The notes: generated by a model not told the origin, from the sequence alone. A stretch of 16,561 bases of DNA from an uncultured Clostridia bacterium (GCA_949077355.1 CARUQW010000034.1:1-16561); one strand, 5' to 3'; positions 1-8,139 are shown, counted from the first letter of the stretch. Program-made: numbers and translations.

Positions 1-49
1 TAATAAAAAATGTTGAAGTAATTATTTAACTACCCCAACATTTATTATA
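1..49. repeat. Inverted repeat at the left edge
   Basis: Bases 1-15 (ending AAATGTTG) pair with 36-49 (starting CAACATTT) to form an AT-rich stem around a roughly 20-base loop. No T-run follows directly, so this is not a convincing terminator by itself. It may be the 3' end structure of a gene lying left of the window. Confidence 0.35.
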
Positions 50-63
50 GAACCTATTTAAGA

Positions 64-91
64 AAGAATGTCAAAAATGGCATTCTTTTTT
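64..91 (+). terminator. Rho-independent terminator of an upstream gene
   Basis: The stem AAGAATGTC (64-72) pairs with GGCATTCTT (79-87), with one G-U pair and a six-base loop, and is followed by a T-run. It separates guaB from whatever lies to the left. Confidence 0.7.
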
Positions 92-102
92 GTTGAGTTT
101 AC

Positions 103-131
103 TTTACAAGTGTAGAAAAATGTTGTATAAT
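103..131 (+). promoter_or_regulatory. Promoter of guaB
   Basis: TTTACA (103-108) and a perfect TATAAT (126-131) are separated by 17 bases. Transcription would begin near 138, leaving a leader of about 90 bases before the guaB start codon. Confidence 0.75.
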
Positions 132-137
132 AGGAAT

Positions 138-228
138 GTAAACTAGGAGAGAAGATGTGAAAACATCTCTTATTTTATTATAGGAAAGTTCTCCGAACTT
201 CCTATATAAAAAGGAAGGGGAAAGAAAA
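138..228 (+). promoter_or_regulatory. Structured 5' leader of guaB
   Basis: The leader holds two consecutive hairpins. The first is AGATGT (153-158), a GAAA tetraloop, then ACATCT (163-168). The second pairs TAGGAAaGTTC (181-191) with GAACTTCCTA (195-204), with one bulged A. The ribosome site AAGGAAGGGG (211-220) follows the second hairpin directly. I do not recognise a purine riboswitch core, and neither hairpin is followed by a proper T-run, so a regulatory role is inference only. Confidence 0.4.
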
Positions 229-1734
229 ATGGCAAAAATCGTAGAAGATATTTCAAGAACATTTAACGAGTACTTATTATTACCAAATTTAACAGATGAA
301 AGATGTATACCAAACAATGTATCATTAAAAACACCACTTGTAAAATACAAAAAAGGAGAAGAAGCAAAATATTATGCTAATGTACCAATGGTATCAGCTA
401 TTATGCAAGCGGTATCAGGGGAAGAAATGGGAATCGCTTTAGCAAGAGAAGGAGGAGTGGCCTTCATTTATGGTTCACAATCGATTGAATCACAAGCAAA
501 AATGGTAAAACATGTTAAGAAACACAAAGCAGGATTTGTAGTAAGTGATTCTAATGTAAAAACAGGAACATCACTAAGAGAAGTAATTGATTTAATACAA
601 GAAACAGGACATTCAACTGTAATTATCACAGATGATGGAACAGCAAGAGGAAAGTTTGTAGGATTAGTAACAGACAAAGATTATAGAATTTCAAGAGATA
701 ATTTTGATGAGCCAATTGACAATTTTATGACACCAAAAGAAAAAGTAGTATGGGCTCATGAAGGAATCAGTTTATCAGAAGCAAATGATAAGATTTGGGA
801 GCATAAAATTGCTTGTTTACCAATTTTAGATGATGAAGAAAGATTAAAATACTTGGTATTTAGAAGAGATTATGAAGAAAGAAAAAATAACCCAAATTCT
901 TTATTAGATGAAAATAAGAGATATATAGTAGGAGCTGGAATTAACACAAGAGATTATGAAGAAAGAATACCAGCATTAGTAGAGGCAGGAGTAGACATGA
1001 TTTGTATGGATTCTTCTGACGGATATTCTATCTGGCAAAAAAATACAATTGACTTTGTAAGAGAAAAATATGGAGATAATGTAAAAATAGGAGCTGGAAA
1101 CGTAGTAGATAGAGAAGGATTTATGTACCTAGCCAAAGCAGGGGCAGACTTCATTAAAATTGGTGTAGGAGGAGGATCTATTTGTATCACTCGTGAAACT
1201 AAAGGAATTGGACGTGGAAATGCCTCTGCATTAATTGATGTAGCAGCCGCTCGTGATGAATATTTTGAAGAAACAGGAATTTATATTCCTTTATGTATTG
1301 ATGGTGGAATTGTACATGATTATCATATTACAATTGCATTAGCACTAGGAGCAGATTTTGTTATGATGGGAAGATATTTTGCAAGATTTGACGAAAGCCC
1401 AACAAGAGTTATCAAAAAAGGAAATGCTTTTGTAAAAGAATACTGGGGAGAAGGTTCTAATAGAGCTAGAAACTGGCAAAGATATGATATGGGAGGAGCA
1501 AAAAAACTTTCTTTTGAAGAAGGTGTTGACTCTTATATTCCTTATGCAGGTAGCTTAAAAGATAATTTGGCAATTACGGTTGCCAAAATTAAATCAACCA
1601 TGTGTAACTGTGGATGTATTACAATCCCAGAGTTCCATGAAAAGGCAAGACTAACATTAGTGTCTGATATTAGTATTGTAGAAGGTGGAGCACATGATGT
1701 TATATTAAAAGAAATCGATAATCAATATAAATAG
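229..1734 (+). CDS. guaB: IMP dehydrogenase (T. foetus-like type)
   Basis: This cytoplasmic enzyme oxidises IMP to XMP with NAD+, the committed step of guanine nucleotide synthesis. The 501 residues form a (beta/alpha)8 barrel interrupted by a CBS-pair insert at about residues 95-215 ([12 protein letters not shown], then [11 protein letters not shown]). The active-site loop reads [12 protein letters not shown], with catalytic Cys319; the more common bacterial loop is GPGSICTTR. The flap carries Arg418-Tyr419 in NWQRYDMGG, and the C-terminal motif GGAHDV is present. Length and motifs are intact. The start is fixed by AAGGAAGGGG eight to nine bases upstream. The gene has its own promoter and terminator, so it is transcribed alone. 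From memory, the protein closely resembles the 503-residue Tritrichomonas foetus enzyme, including the residue numbers. The family call is very secure. Confidence 0.97.
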   Translation: MAKIVEDISRTFNEYLLLPNLTDERCIPNNVSLKTPLVKYKKGEEAKYYANVPMVSAIMQAVSGEEMGIALAREGGVAFIYGSQSIESQAKMVKHVKKHKAGFVVSDSNVKTGTSLREVIDLIQETGHSTVIITDDGTARGKFVGLVTDKDYRISRDNFDEPIDNFMTPKEKVVWAHEGISLSEANDKIWEHKIACLPILDDEERLKYLVFRRDYEERKNNPNSLLDENKRYIVGAGINTRDYEERIPALVEAGVDMICMDSSDGYSIWQKNTIDFVREKYGDNVKIGAGNVVDREGFMYLAKAGADFIKIGVGGGSICITRETKGIGRGNASALIDVAAARDEYFEETGIYIPLCIDGGIVHDYHITIALALGADFVMMGRYFARFDESPTRVIKKGNAFVKEYWGEGSNRARNWQRYDMGGAKKLSFEEGVDSYIPYAGSLKDNLAITVAKIKSTMCNCGCITIPEFHEKARLTLVSDISIVEGGAHDVILKEIDNQYK

Positions 1735-1740
1735 AAAGAA

Positions 1741-1771
1741 AAACTCGCAACAAAAAGTTGTGAGTTTTTTT
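1741..1771 (+). terminator. Rho-independent terminator of guaB
   Basis: AACTCGCAAC (1742-1751) pairs with GTTGTGAGTT (1757-1766), with one G-U pair and a five-A loop, followed by a T-run to 1771. Confidence 0.9.
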
Positions 1772-1813
1772 GAAAAGATTGAAAATTAAATAACATAATT
1801 TTTAAGAAATTAC

Positions 1814-1842
1814 TTGAATAAAAAAATATAGTATTATATAAT
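1814..1842 (+). promoter_or_regulatory. Promoter of the 1887 gene
   Basis: TTGAAT (1814-1819), a 17-base spacer, then TATAAT (1837-1842). The ribosome site AAAGGAGAGG (1856-1864) follows. Confidence 0.7.
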
Positions 1843-1872
1843 TTCAACAAAGAGAAAGGAGAGGAACCAAAG

Positions 1873-1890
1873 ATGGAAAAAAAGAAATGA
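1873..1890 (+). other. Five-codon mini-ORF with -1 slippery heptamer
   Basis: The ribosome site at 1856-1864 lies about eight bases before ATG 1873, the ideal distance, but 22 bases before ATG 1887. ATG 1873 reads M-E-K-K-K-stop, and its TGA (1888-1890) overlaps the ATG of the next gene. In its frame, bases 1878-1884 are A-AAA-AAG, the same slippery heptamer as in E. coli dnaX. A -1 slip would join it to the downstream frame and give a protein starting MEKKEMKVSLG. Alternatives are translational coupling through the ATGA overlap, or an A8 tract miscalled or mutated to A7. Confidence 0.5.
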
Positions 1891-2579
1891 AAGTAAGTTT
1901 GGGAACAGCTATTAGCATCCTAATTATTTTAATAATATTGTTGGTAGGAGGGTTTTTACTATACAAAGATTATACAACAATAGCAGAATTAGAGGACTCA
2001 GTCGCAAAACAAAAAATAGAAAATGAAAAAATAAGGGAAAAGAATTTAGAAACAGATAAAAAAGTGGATGAAACAACCCAATCGGTAATACCATCATTAT
2101 TTACTTCAAAAGCAAAAAAGACAAATACTTCAATTAATGATATAGAATATAGTTTAAGTATAACAGATGATAGTAAAAGTTTTCGAATAAAAGTTACAGA
2201 TGGAGTACCAACCATAATGACTGTGCTTAAGACAGAACAATTAAAAGAATGTGGGACAGATATTAATGAAATAAAGATAAATGAAAACGAACAAAAAATA
2301 AACGGTTTTACGAAAAAAGTAGTAGATGCTTGCACAATTACAGATGAACACCAATTGATAGGGACAACATTTGTATTTTTAATGGAAGATGGAACAATAG
2401 AATATTCAAATTTACAAAATATGATTGAGAATATAAGTACACAAGGAGCAATCAAGGAATTAAAAAATATAATAAGATTGCAAAAAGTAGAATTATCAAA
2501 TCCAGGTTGGGAAGATAGCTCTGCAATAGCAATCGATAAAGATAATAATTATTATGATATATCAGAATATATAAAATAA
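1887..2579 (+). CDS. Single-pass membrane protein, unknown function
   Basis: I do not recognise the family. The 230-residue product has one membrane helix at about residues 7-26 and a charged coiled-coil-like stretch rich in K and E at about 30-65. A mixed alpha/beta domain with two cysteines (in KECGTD and DACTIT) follows. A short basic N-terminus before the helix predicts an N-in, C-out orientation, so the C-terminal domain should lie outside the membrane. The gene has its own promoter and ends at a bidirectional terminator shared with the convergent gene at 2634-3533. The start is uncertain: the best-placed ATG is 1873, in another frame, and reaching it needs a -1 slip or one extra A. The coding region itself looks intact. 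Confidence 0.8.
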   Translation: MKVSLGTAISILIILIILLVGGFLLYKDYTTIAELEDSVAKQKIENEKIREKNLETDKKVDETTQSVIPSLFTSKAKKTNTSINDIEYSLSITDDSKSFRIKVTDGVPTIMTVLKTEQLKECGTDINEIKINENEQKINGFTKKVVDACTITDEHQLIGTTFVFLMEDGTIEYSNLQNMIENISTQGAIKELKNIIRLQKVELSNPGWEDSSAIAIDKDNNYYDISEYIK

Positions 2580-2584
2580 AAATG

Positions 2585-2621
2585 AAAGCAGAGAGAATTT
2601 TATAAGATTCTCTCTGCTTTT
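2585..2621. terminator. Bidirectional terminator between convergent genes
   Basis: AAAGCAGAGAGAAT (2585-2598) pairs perfectly with ATTCTCTCTGCTTT (2607-2620), with T-rich sequence after the stem on both strands. It can stop transcripts of both the 1887 gene and the minus-strand 2634 gene. Confidence 0.9.
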
Positions 2622-2633
2622 AAGCAACACTTA

Positions 2634-3533
2634 TTATTCTACGGGCTCTGTACTAAACCAATAATAAGTTCCATCTGAGCTCTTTTTAAAAGTATGTTTA
2701 AATGTCTGTATTTTGTTTCCTAATTTTTCTTCATATTGTTTAAATAGTTCTTCTTTACTATTACCAGAAACAGTTAGCAAATTACTTATTTTTGTTTTCT
2801 TATCAGAAGCTGTATAAATACCTTCTTCTGAAGTACTTTCAGCAATATCATCATAAATATGAATATATTGGTCATATAGATATATTTCATCATCTTTTTG
2901 TTCTGCTTTTTTAATTTGAGCTATCGATTGTTCCCAAGGAGTATCTCCTCCACCTTGATAAGAATAACAATCATATACACCATCTTTAAAATCAATTGCT
3001 TTCGTGAAATAGATAGGACAATCTTCATGCGTTATACGAATAGAATTTCCGAAAATTTCTTGTGCCTTTTTTTCAACTGTTTCTTGTTTAAATAAGGTGT
3101 GAGTAACTTGTATGCCATACTCATCTTTTGTTGTTACTTCATCTGCATCAGTTTCTGAAAGATTTTCAAATATTGTCATTAATTTTAATTGATTACCAAT
3201 GGTTTCGCCTGTAACTTTTTGACTTTGATAAACTAAATTTTCTTCATAGGCACTATATTTAAGGATATAGTTATATAAATCCTTTACTAAATTACTATTA
3301 ATATCTAATTCTTTAACTTGTGATATAGTAGTAATATCCTCTGATGTATTAACATTGGATGGAGTGGTAAGAAGTGGTTCATTAGTTGGTAAAGAATTTT
3401 CCTTTTCTGTATTAATAGATGGATTCATCTTGTTATAATAATAAAAAACACCTACTATAATTGCAATGAATAAGATAATTAAAAAAATAGCAGTTGTTAA
3501 TTTCAATTTGATTGGCTCTTTGGTTTCTTTCAT
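2634..3533 (-). CDS. Single-pass membrane protein, unknown extracytoplasmic domain
   Basis: I do not recognise the family. The 299-residue product has a basic N-terminus (KETKEPIKLK), one membrane helix at about residues 12-32, and a Ser/Thr/Asn/Pro-rich linker at about 35-70. A roughly 225-residue outer domain follows, with two cysteines (in HEDCPIY and VYDCYSYQ) close enough to form a disulfide. An uncleaved signal anchor is the simplest topology. The start is supported by the ribosome site AGAGGAGG just upstream on the minus strand, and by a promoter about 40 bases further up. Its plan (helix, linker, outer domain with two Cys) resembles that of the convergent neighbour, but I see no clear sequence similarity. 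Nothing indicates a substrate or partner. Confidence 0.85.
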   Translation of the reverse strand: MKETKEPIKLKLTTAIFLIILFIAIIVGVFYYYNKMNPSINTEKENSLPTNEPLLTTPSNVNTSEDITTISQVKELDINSNLVKDLYNYILKYSAYEENLVYQSQKVTGETIGNQLKLMTIFENLSETDADEVTTKDEYGIQVTHTLFKQETVEKKAQEIFGNSIRITHEDCPIYFTKAIDFKDGVYDCYSYQGGGDTPWEQSIAQIKKAEQKDDEIYLYDQYIHIYDDIAESTSEEGIYTASDKKTKISNLLTVSGNSKEELFKQYEEKLGNKIQTFKHTFKKSSDGTYYWFSTEPVE

Positions 3534-3568
3534 TTTTATTCCTCCTCTTTTGTTATTTGATTAATTAA

Positions 3569-3598
3569 TTTATATCACTTGTATGGAAAAAAAGTCAA
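3569..3598 (-). promoter_or_regulatory. Promoter of the minus-strand 2634 gene
   Basis: On the minus strand TTGACT (3593-3598) is followed after 18 bases by TATAAA (3569-3574). A strong ribosome site lies at about 3541-3549. Confidence 0.6.
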
Positions 3599-3623
3599 CT
3601 TAGGAACAAGAAATTATTTATAC

Positions 3624-3652
3624 TTGATTAAATAGGGAATAAATGATAAAAT
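3624..3652 (+). promoter_or_regulatory. Promoter of the glycan operon
   Basis: TTGATT (3624-3629), a 17-base spacer, then TAAAAT (3647-3652) preceded by TGA, an extended -10. Transcription would begin near 3659, only about ten bases before ATG 3669. That favours ATG 3687 as the real start. No equally good promoter is seen before 13326. Confidence 0.6.
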
Positions 3653-3686
3653 CAACGCAGAAAACCAAATGCAGAGGAAATTGAAA

Positions 3687-4766
3687 ATGAAAAAAATATT
3701 ATTCGCAGCCTATTCTTTAGACATAGGAGGAATTGAAAAAGCACTAGTTACACTTGTAAATGAATTACAAAAAAGGAAATATGAGATAACACTTGTATTA
3801 GAAAAGAAGCAAGGGATTTTTCTAAAAGAAATAAATCCTAAAATTCATATAATAGAATATTCGCCAAATGAAAGTAGAAATCGACTAAAAAGAAAAATAA
3901 TAAATGGAATAAAAAGAATAAAATTCATTTTGCAATATAAAAATAAGTTTGACTTTTCCGCTTGTTTTGCAACTTATTCCAACAGTGCATCTTTTGTTAG
4001 CCGAACAGCATCAAAAAATAGTTGCCTATGGGGACATGCAGATTATCTAACCTTGTTTGAAAACCAAGAAGAAAAAGTAAAAAGATTTTTTGAAGAAAAA
4101 AAGTACAAGCAATTTAAACAGGTTGTATTTGTTTCACAAGAAGGAAAAGAAAGTTTTATTAAAATCTTTCCAGAAATGAAAGAAAAGACAATTGTATGCA
4201 ATAATCTAATAGATACTCAAAAAATAAAAGAAATGGCAGAAGAGAAAATTGACTTTAAGAAAGACGTATTTACATTTTTAAATGTAGGAAGACATGACGA
4301 AAAACAAAAAAAATTGACAAGAATAATAGAAGCAGCGAAACAATTAAAAGAAGAAAATTATCAATTCAAAGTTTTATTCGTAGGAGATGGACCAGACAAT
4401 ACGATGTACAAAGAATTGGTAAAAAAAGAAAGACTAGAAGACGTAATTCTGTTTTTAGGAAAAAAACAAAACCCATATCCCTATTTCAAAATAGCAGATT
4501 GTGTTATTCTAAGTTCAGACTATGAAGGCTATCCAGTTGTATTTTTAGAAAGTTTTATACTAAATAAACCAATCATAACAACGAAAGTATCAGACTATAA
4601 AGAAGTAGAACAAGGATATGGTATACTAGCTGAAAAAACAGAAAAAGATGTGTATGATAAAATGAAACAAATGCTGGAAGAGGGATTTAAAATACAAAAA
4701 CAATTTGATAGTAAAAAATATAATGAAGAAATAATAAAAAAAATAGAAAAAATAATTGTCACTTAA
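3687..4766 (+). CDS. Glycosyltransferase family 4 (GT-B fold)
   Basis: A probable retaining glycosyltransferase at the cytoplasmic face of the membrane, adding a sugar from a nucleotide-sugar donor to a lipid-linked glycan. The product has 359 residues from ATG 3687. The N-terminal half begins with KKILFAAYS and a GGIEKAL glycine loop typical of GT4 acceptor domains. The C-terminal donor domain shows LNVGRHDEKQK, VGDGPD and an E-x7-E pair (Glu280 and Glu288, in EGYPVVFLE). I chose ATG 3687 because AGAGGAAA (3673-3680) sits at a good distance and the family start is MKKI; ATG 3669 would add six residues, with no ribosome site and almost no leader. First gene of the operon. Sugar specificity cannot be read. 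It shares the NPYPY segment and overall plan with the broken GT4 gene at 8136. Confidence 0.9.
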   Translation: MKKILFAAYSLDIGGIEKALVTLVNELQKRKYEITLVLEKKQGIFLKEINPKIHIIEYSPNESRNRLKRKIINGIKRIKFILQYKNKFDFSACFATYSNSASFVSRTASKNSCLWGHADYLTLFENQEEKVKRFFEEKKYKQFKQVVFVSQEGKESFIKIFPEMKEKTIVCNNLIDTQKIKEMAEEKIDFKKDVFTFLNVGRHDEKQKKLTRIIEAAKQLKEENYQFKVLFVGDGPDNTMYKELVKKERLEDVILFLGKKQNPYPYFKIADCVILSSDYEGYPVVFLESFILNKPIITTKVSDYKEVEQGYGILAEKTEKDVYDKMKQMLEEGFKIQKQFDSKKYNEEIIKKIEKIIVT

Positions 4767-4820
4767 TCTAATTAATTTTATTAAAAAGTTTATTCTATTT
4801 TTTCTTTGAAAGGAAGTTAA

Positions 4821-5765
4821 ATGGCTAAAGTAAGTATAATTGTACCAGTATATAATACAGGAAAATATGTGGAAAAGTGCTTGGATTCTTTAATTCATCA
4901 AACTAGAAAGGAATCAATGGAAATTATTGTTATCAATGATGGGTCAACCGATGATTCAGGAGAAATTGTAAAGAATTATCAAGAAAAACATAAAGAAATC
5001 CAATACTATGAAAAAGAAAATGAAGGAATTGCTAAGACTAGAAACTTTGGGATAGAAAAAGCAACAGGTGAATATATTCTATTTGTCGATTCCGATGATT
5101 ATATAGACAAGCAATTAATAGAAAAATTAGAACCATACTTAGACAAAAAGATAGATTTAATTAAATTTAAATTACAAAGAGTGGATGAAACAGGAAAAAT
5201 ATTAGAAAAAGTAGAAGGACCAATTTTTGAAGAAAAGACAGGGGAAGAAGCTTTTAGCACGTTATATAGTCAAGATATTTTGTTAGATTCTCCTTGTGTA
5301 TATTTGATAAAAAAAGAGCTATTTACCAAAAATTATTTTAAGTTTCAACAAACCTATCACGAAGATTTCGGATTGATACCACTTATCTTATTAGTAGCAC
5401 AAACTGTTACTTCAACGAATCAATACTTATATAATTATGTACAGGTAGGAAACAGTATAACCAGAAATGAAGATTATCAAAAGACAATTCAAAAAATGAA
5501 AGATTGTATAGCACATTATGATAATATGGTTAAAATAATTGAAACATTAAACATAGGAAAAAAAGCAAAAGAAGATATCAAAATCTATTATACCAATGCG
5601 ATTTTATTAAAATTAAATGAATTACAAGAAAAAGAAAAGGACGAATGGATAAAAGAAATTAAAAAAAGAAAAATGAGTGATAATATTAAAGCTAGAAATG
5701 TAAAACAATGCATAAAGAAAATCGTTTTAAAAGTAAATGTAAAATTATATTTGAAAATGAGGTAG
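4821..5765 (+). CDS. Glycosyltransferase family 2 (GT-A fold)
   Basis: An inverting glycosyltransferase that probably adds one sugar to the operon's lipid-linked glycan. The product has 314 residues. The GT-A domain occupies about residues 3-110: VSIIVPVYN at the N-terminus, VINDGSTDDS (about 37-46) for the nucleotide, and the metal-binding DSD at 90-92 in FVDSDDY. The rest is charged and helical, with no membrane segment, and ends in a basic tail. The ribosome site GAAAGGAAG precedes ATG 4821 closely. It follows the GT4 gene after 54 bases with no convincing terminator. Its first 100 residues strongly resemble those of the next gene, and the two share an identical 20-base stretch (4935-4954 and 5882-5901), so they are probably tandem paralogues. 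Confidence 0.93.
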   Translation: MAKVSIIVPVYNTGKYVEKCLDSLIHQTRKESMEIIVINDGSTDDSGEIVKNYQEKHKEIQYYEKENEGIAKTRNFGIEKATGEYILFVDSDDYIDKQLIEKLEPYLDKKIDLIKFKLQRVDETGKILEKVEGPIFEEKTGEEAFSTLYSQDILLDSPCVYLIKKELFTKNYFKFQQTYHEDFGLIPLILLVAQTVTSTNQYLYNYVQVGNSITRNEDYQKTIQKMKDCIAHYDNMVKIIETLNIGKKAKEDIKIYYTNAILLKLNELQEKEKDEWIKEIKKRKMSDNIKARNVKQCIKKIVLKVNVKLYLKMR

Positions 5766-5770
5766 AAAAA

Positions 5771-6730
5771 ATGCCAAAAGTAAGTGTAATTGTGCCTATG
5801 TACAATGTAGAACAATATGTGGAAAAATGCTTAGAAACACTAGTGAATCAAACATTAAAAGAAATTGAAATTATTGTAGTAAATGATGGGTCAACCGATG
5901 AATCTAAAAAAATAGTACAAAAAATAATGAAACAATTTCCTGATAAAATTGTATATAAAGAGAAGGAAAATGGTGGCTTATCAGATGCAAGAAATTATGG
6001 GATTCCCTATGCTAAAGGAGAGTATATTGCTTTTTTAGATTCTGATGATTACGTAGAAAAAGACATGTATGAAAAGATGTACCAAATAGCACAAAAAGAA
6101 AACAGTGATATGGTAGAATGTGATTTTTATTGGGAATATCCCAATAAAACCAAAAAAGATGTGGGAGAATTGTACCAAGGAAAAAAAGAGATGATTGAAA
6201 AGGTAAGGGTAGTTGCTTGGAACAAATTGATAAAAAGAGAGATTTTAGAGAAAGCAAAAGTAGAATTTCCAAAAGGATATCGTTATGAAGATGTAGCATT
6301 TACCTATAAACTAATTCCCTATTTAGAAAAAGTATCTTTTTTGAAGGAACCTTGTGTCCATTATATGCAAAGAGAGAACTCCATATCAAATGTACAAAAT
6401 GAGAGAAATAAAGAAATTTTTGAAGTTTTAGAAGAGGTAATTAGAGATTACCAAGAAAAAGGAATTTATGAAAACTATCAAACAGAATTGGAATACGTTT
6501 ATGTAAGATATGCTTTTTGCAGTTCCCTTTTAAGAATTGTAAAAATTACAGATGAAACAATAAGGAAAAAATTGTTAAAAGAAACTTGGGAAAAAGTAAA
6601 TCAGAAATTTCCGAATTGGAAGAAAAATGAAATATTAAAGGCAAGAAAAAGTAGTAAGAACCTCTATTTAAGAAGTATAAACCAATTTACCTATAAAATA
6701 TATACAGCAATATTTAGGAGAATAAAATGA
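5771..6730 (+). CDS. Glycosyltransferase family 2 (GT-A fold)
   Basis: A second GT2 enzyme, 319 residues from ATG 5771. Motifs are VSVIVPMYN (4-12), VNDGSTDES (37-45), a GGLSDARNYG segment typical of bacterial capsule GT2 enzymes (68-77), and the metal-binding DSD at 90-92 (FLDSDDY). An RYED segment in the acceptor half is also typical. A longer reading from ATG 5708 is possible, but its 21 extra residues do not match the family and it would overlap the previous gene by 58 bases. ATG 5771 lies five bases after that gene's stop, with GAGGT as a modest ribosome site. The 3' end overlaps the next gene by four bases (ATGA), pointing to translational coupling. Sugar and linkage unknown. Confidence 0.93.
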   Translation: MPKVSVIVPMYNVEQYVEKCLETLVNQTLKEIEIIVVNDGSTDESKKIVQKIMKQFPDKIVYKEKENGGLSDARNYGIPYAKGEYIAFLDSDDYVEKDMYEKMYQIAQKENSDMVECDFYWEYPNKTKKDVGELYQGKKEMIEKVRVVAWNKLIKREILEKAKVEFPKGYRYEDVAFTYKLIPYLEKVSFLKEPCVHYMQRENSISNVQNERNKEIFEVLEEVIRDYQEKGIYENYQTELEYVYVRYAFCSSLLRIVKITDETIRKKLLKETWEKVNQKFPNWKKNEILKARKSSKNLYLRSINQFTYKIYTAIFRRIK

Positions 6731-8139
6731 AAAAAATAGAAAAAAATATACTATGTCTGTTTATTATAATATGTCCCATATTGGATATGATGAGCTTTAT
6801 TTTTCGAAATGTTTTTCATACCAATGTTTCGCCATCGACCTTTTTAAGACCAATCATACCTATGATAACAATGATTTACTTGTTTTTAAAAAAAGACAAA
6901 AAATTTAAAATCAATATTATGGTTATAGGTTGTATTTATCTTGTATATGTTATTTTACATTTATGGGTATTTAGAAATGTCATAACAGAAAGTAGTTATG
7001 GTGGCATTATGCATGAAGCACAATATTTAATCAACTATACCTATATGATTATAAATCTAATTTTGTATCTTACTGTTTTTAAAGAGGAAGAAGAAATTGA
7101 AAAGTTGTCCCAAAGTGTTTTAATAGCCAATGTTATATATATGATATCGATTTTTATTGCTATCATAACACAAACATCTTCTAGTACTTACATAGAAGGA
7201 ATGGGATATAAGGGATGGTTTGAATCAGGAAATAGTCTAGGCTCTATTTTAATTTTGTCTTTATTTATTATCTTAAAATATAGTAAAGATAAAAAATATA
7301 GAAGAATAGCAATTCCAACGATTTTATTAGAAGGAATTTTCTTAACTACTTTATTGGGGACAAGAGTAGGTCTATTTGGATTTATTTTGGTAATGGCAAT
7401 TTATATAGCAGTAGAAATCATAATGACATTAAAACAAAAAGGAAAAATAAATAAAAAAGCAATTGTTGGAGGTATTGGCGTAATAGCAACGATTCTATTA
7501 GTGATTATTACCATTGGTTCTACCACGCTACAAAGAAGAAAGCATCTACAAGAAATTGAAAAAGACATTGTAGATACAAGCAATCAACAAGAAGCACATG
7601 TAACAGGGAGTATCTTAGAAATAAAAGAAAAAATAGAAAATAATACATTAGAAGAAGGTTATATGGACGACGCACAAAAACGATCCATTTTAGATTTATA
7701 CCATATTGCCAATCAAAAAAAGATTAAAAATAATGACCAACGAATGCAACAATTGATTTATAATATCATGTTATTAAAAAATCAGAGAAATCCTCTTTAT
7801 ATATGGATAGGAAATGGGCATGTCGCTAATTTTAGAGAATTGGTATTAGAGATGGAAATACCAGCATTTTTATTGGATTTTGGTATCCTAGGATTTATGC
7901 TATATTTTATACCTTTTATGCTGCTATTTTTATCTGGAATGTATGTTCTAATTAAAAATAGAAAAAAAGTAGACACAGAATATATAATGTATTGGTTGGG
8001 AAGTGGATTTACATTTGCATTATCCTTTTTTGCAGGATATACCTTTTTCAATTCTTCTAATATGATGATTATTATTGTTTTAAATACTTTATTAGTAAAT
8101 AAAATGATTACGATAAAAAAGAAAGAAGGGATACAATGA
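6727..8139 (+). CDS. O-antigen ligase / Wzy-like polymerase membrane protein
   Basis: A polytopic membrane protein of 470 residues with about ten to twelve predicted helices. It has the plan of the O-antigen ligase/polymerase superfamily: helices up to about residue 265, with a GTRVGL motif at 211-216, then a large hydrophilic loop (about 268-378), then three or four final helices. Such proteins polymerise undecaprenyl-linked repeat units or transfer a finished glycan to an acceptor on the outer face of the membrane. Here it could be the glycan polymerase, or the ligase attaching the glycan to the wall; the sequence does not tell which. It overlaps both neighbours by ATGA junctions (6727-6730, 8136-8139), showing tight coupling with the glycosyltransferases. 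No flippase is seen in the window. Confidence 0.85.
   Translation: MKKIEKNILCLFIIICPILDMMSFIFRNVFHTNVSPSTFLRPIIPMITMIYLFLKKDKKFKINIMVIGCIYLVYVILHLWVFRNVITESSYGGIMHEAQYLINYTYMIINLILYLTVFKEEEEIEKLSQSVLIANVIYMISIFIAIITQTSSSTYIEGMGYKGWFESGNSLGSILILSLFIILKYSKDKKYRRIAIPTILLEGIFLTTLLGTRVGLFGFILVMAIYIAVEIIMTLKQKGKINKKAIVGGIGVIATILLVIITIGSTTLQRRKHLQEIEKDIVDTSNQQEAHVTGSILEIKEKIENNTLEEGYMDDAQKRSILDLYHIANQKKIKNNDQRMQQLIYNIMLLKNQRNPLYIWIGNGHVANFRELVLEMEIPAFLLDFGILGFMLYFIPFMLLFLSGMYVLIKNRKKVDTEYIMYWLGSGFTFALSFFAGYTFFNSSNMMIIIVLNTLLVNKMITIKKKEGIQ

Noticed and set aside
138..228. Purine riboswitch in the guaB leader
   Set aside because: The three-way-junction core of the known purine riboswitch is not present and neither hairpin forms a proper terminator.
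99..350. Minus-strand ORF across the guaB promoter and start
   Set aside because: It overlaps a clear promoter, leader and gene start on the plus strand, and has no family features.
3669..3686. Upstream ATG 3669 as the start of the first GT4 gene
   Set aside because: It has no ribosome site and lies about ten bases after the predicted transcript start. ATG 3687 has AGAGG at good spacing and gives the family-typical MKKI start.
4767..4820. Terminator or promoter between the first two operon genes
   Set aside because: The gap is AT-rich but has no stable stem before its T-runs and no well-spaced promoter pair, so I treat the genes as one transcript.
5708..5770. Longer N-terminus for the second GT2 gene
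   Set aside because: The 21 extra residues do not match the GT2 family and would overlap the previous gene by 58 bases; ATG 5771 gives MPKVSVIVPMYN.
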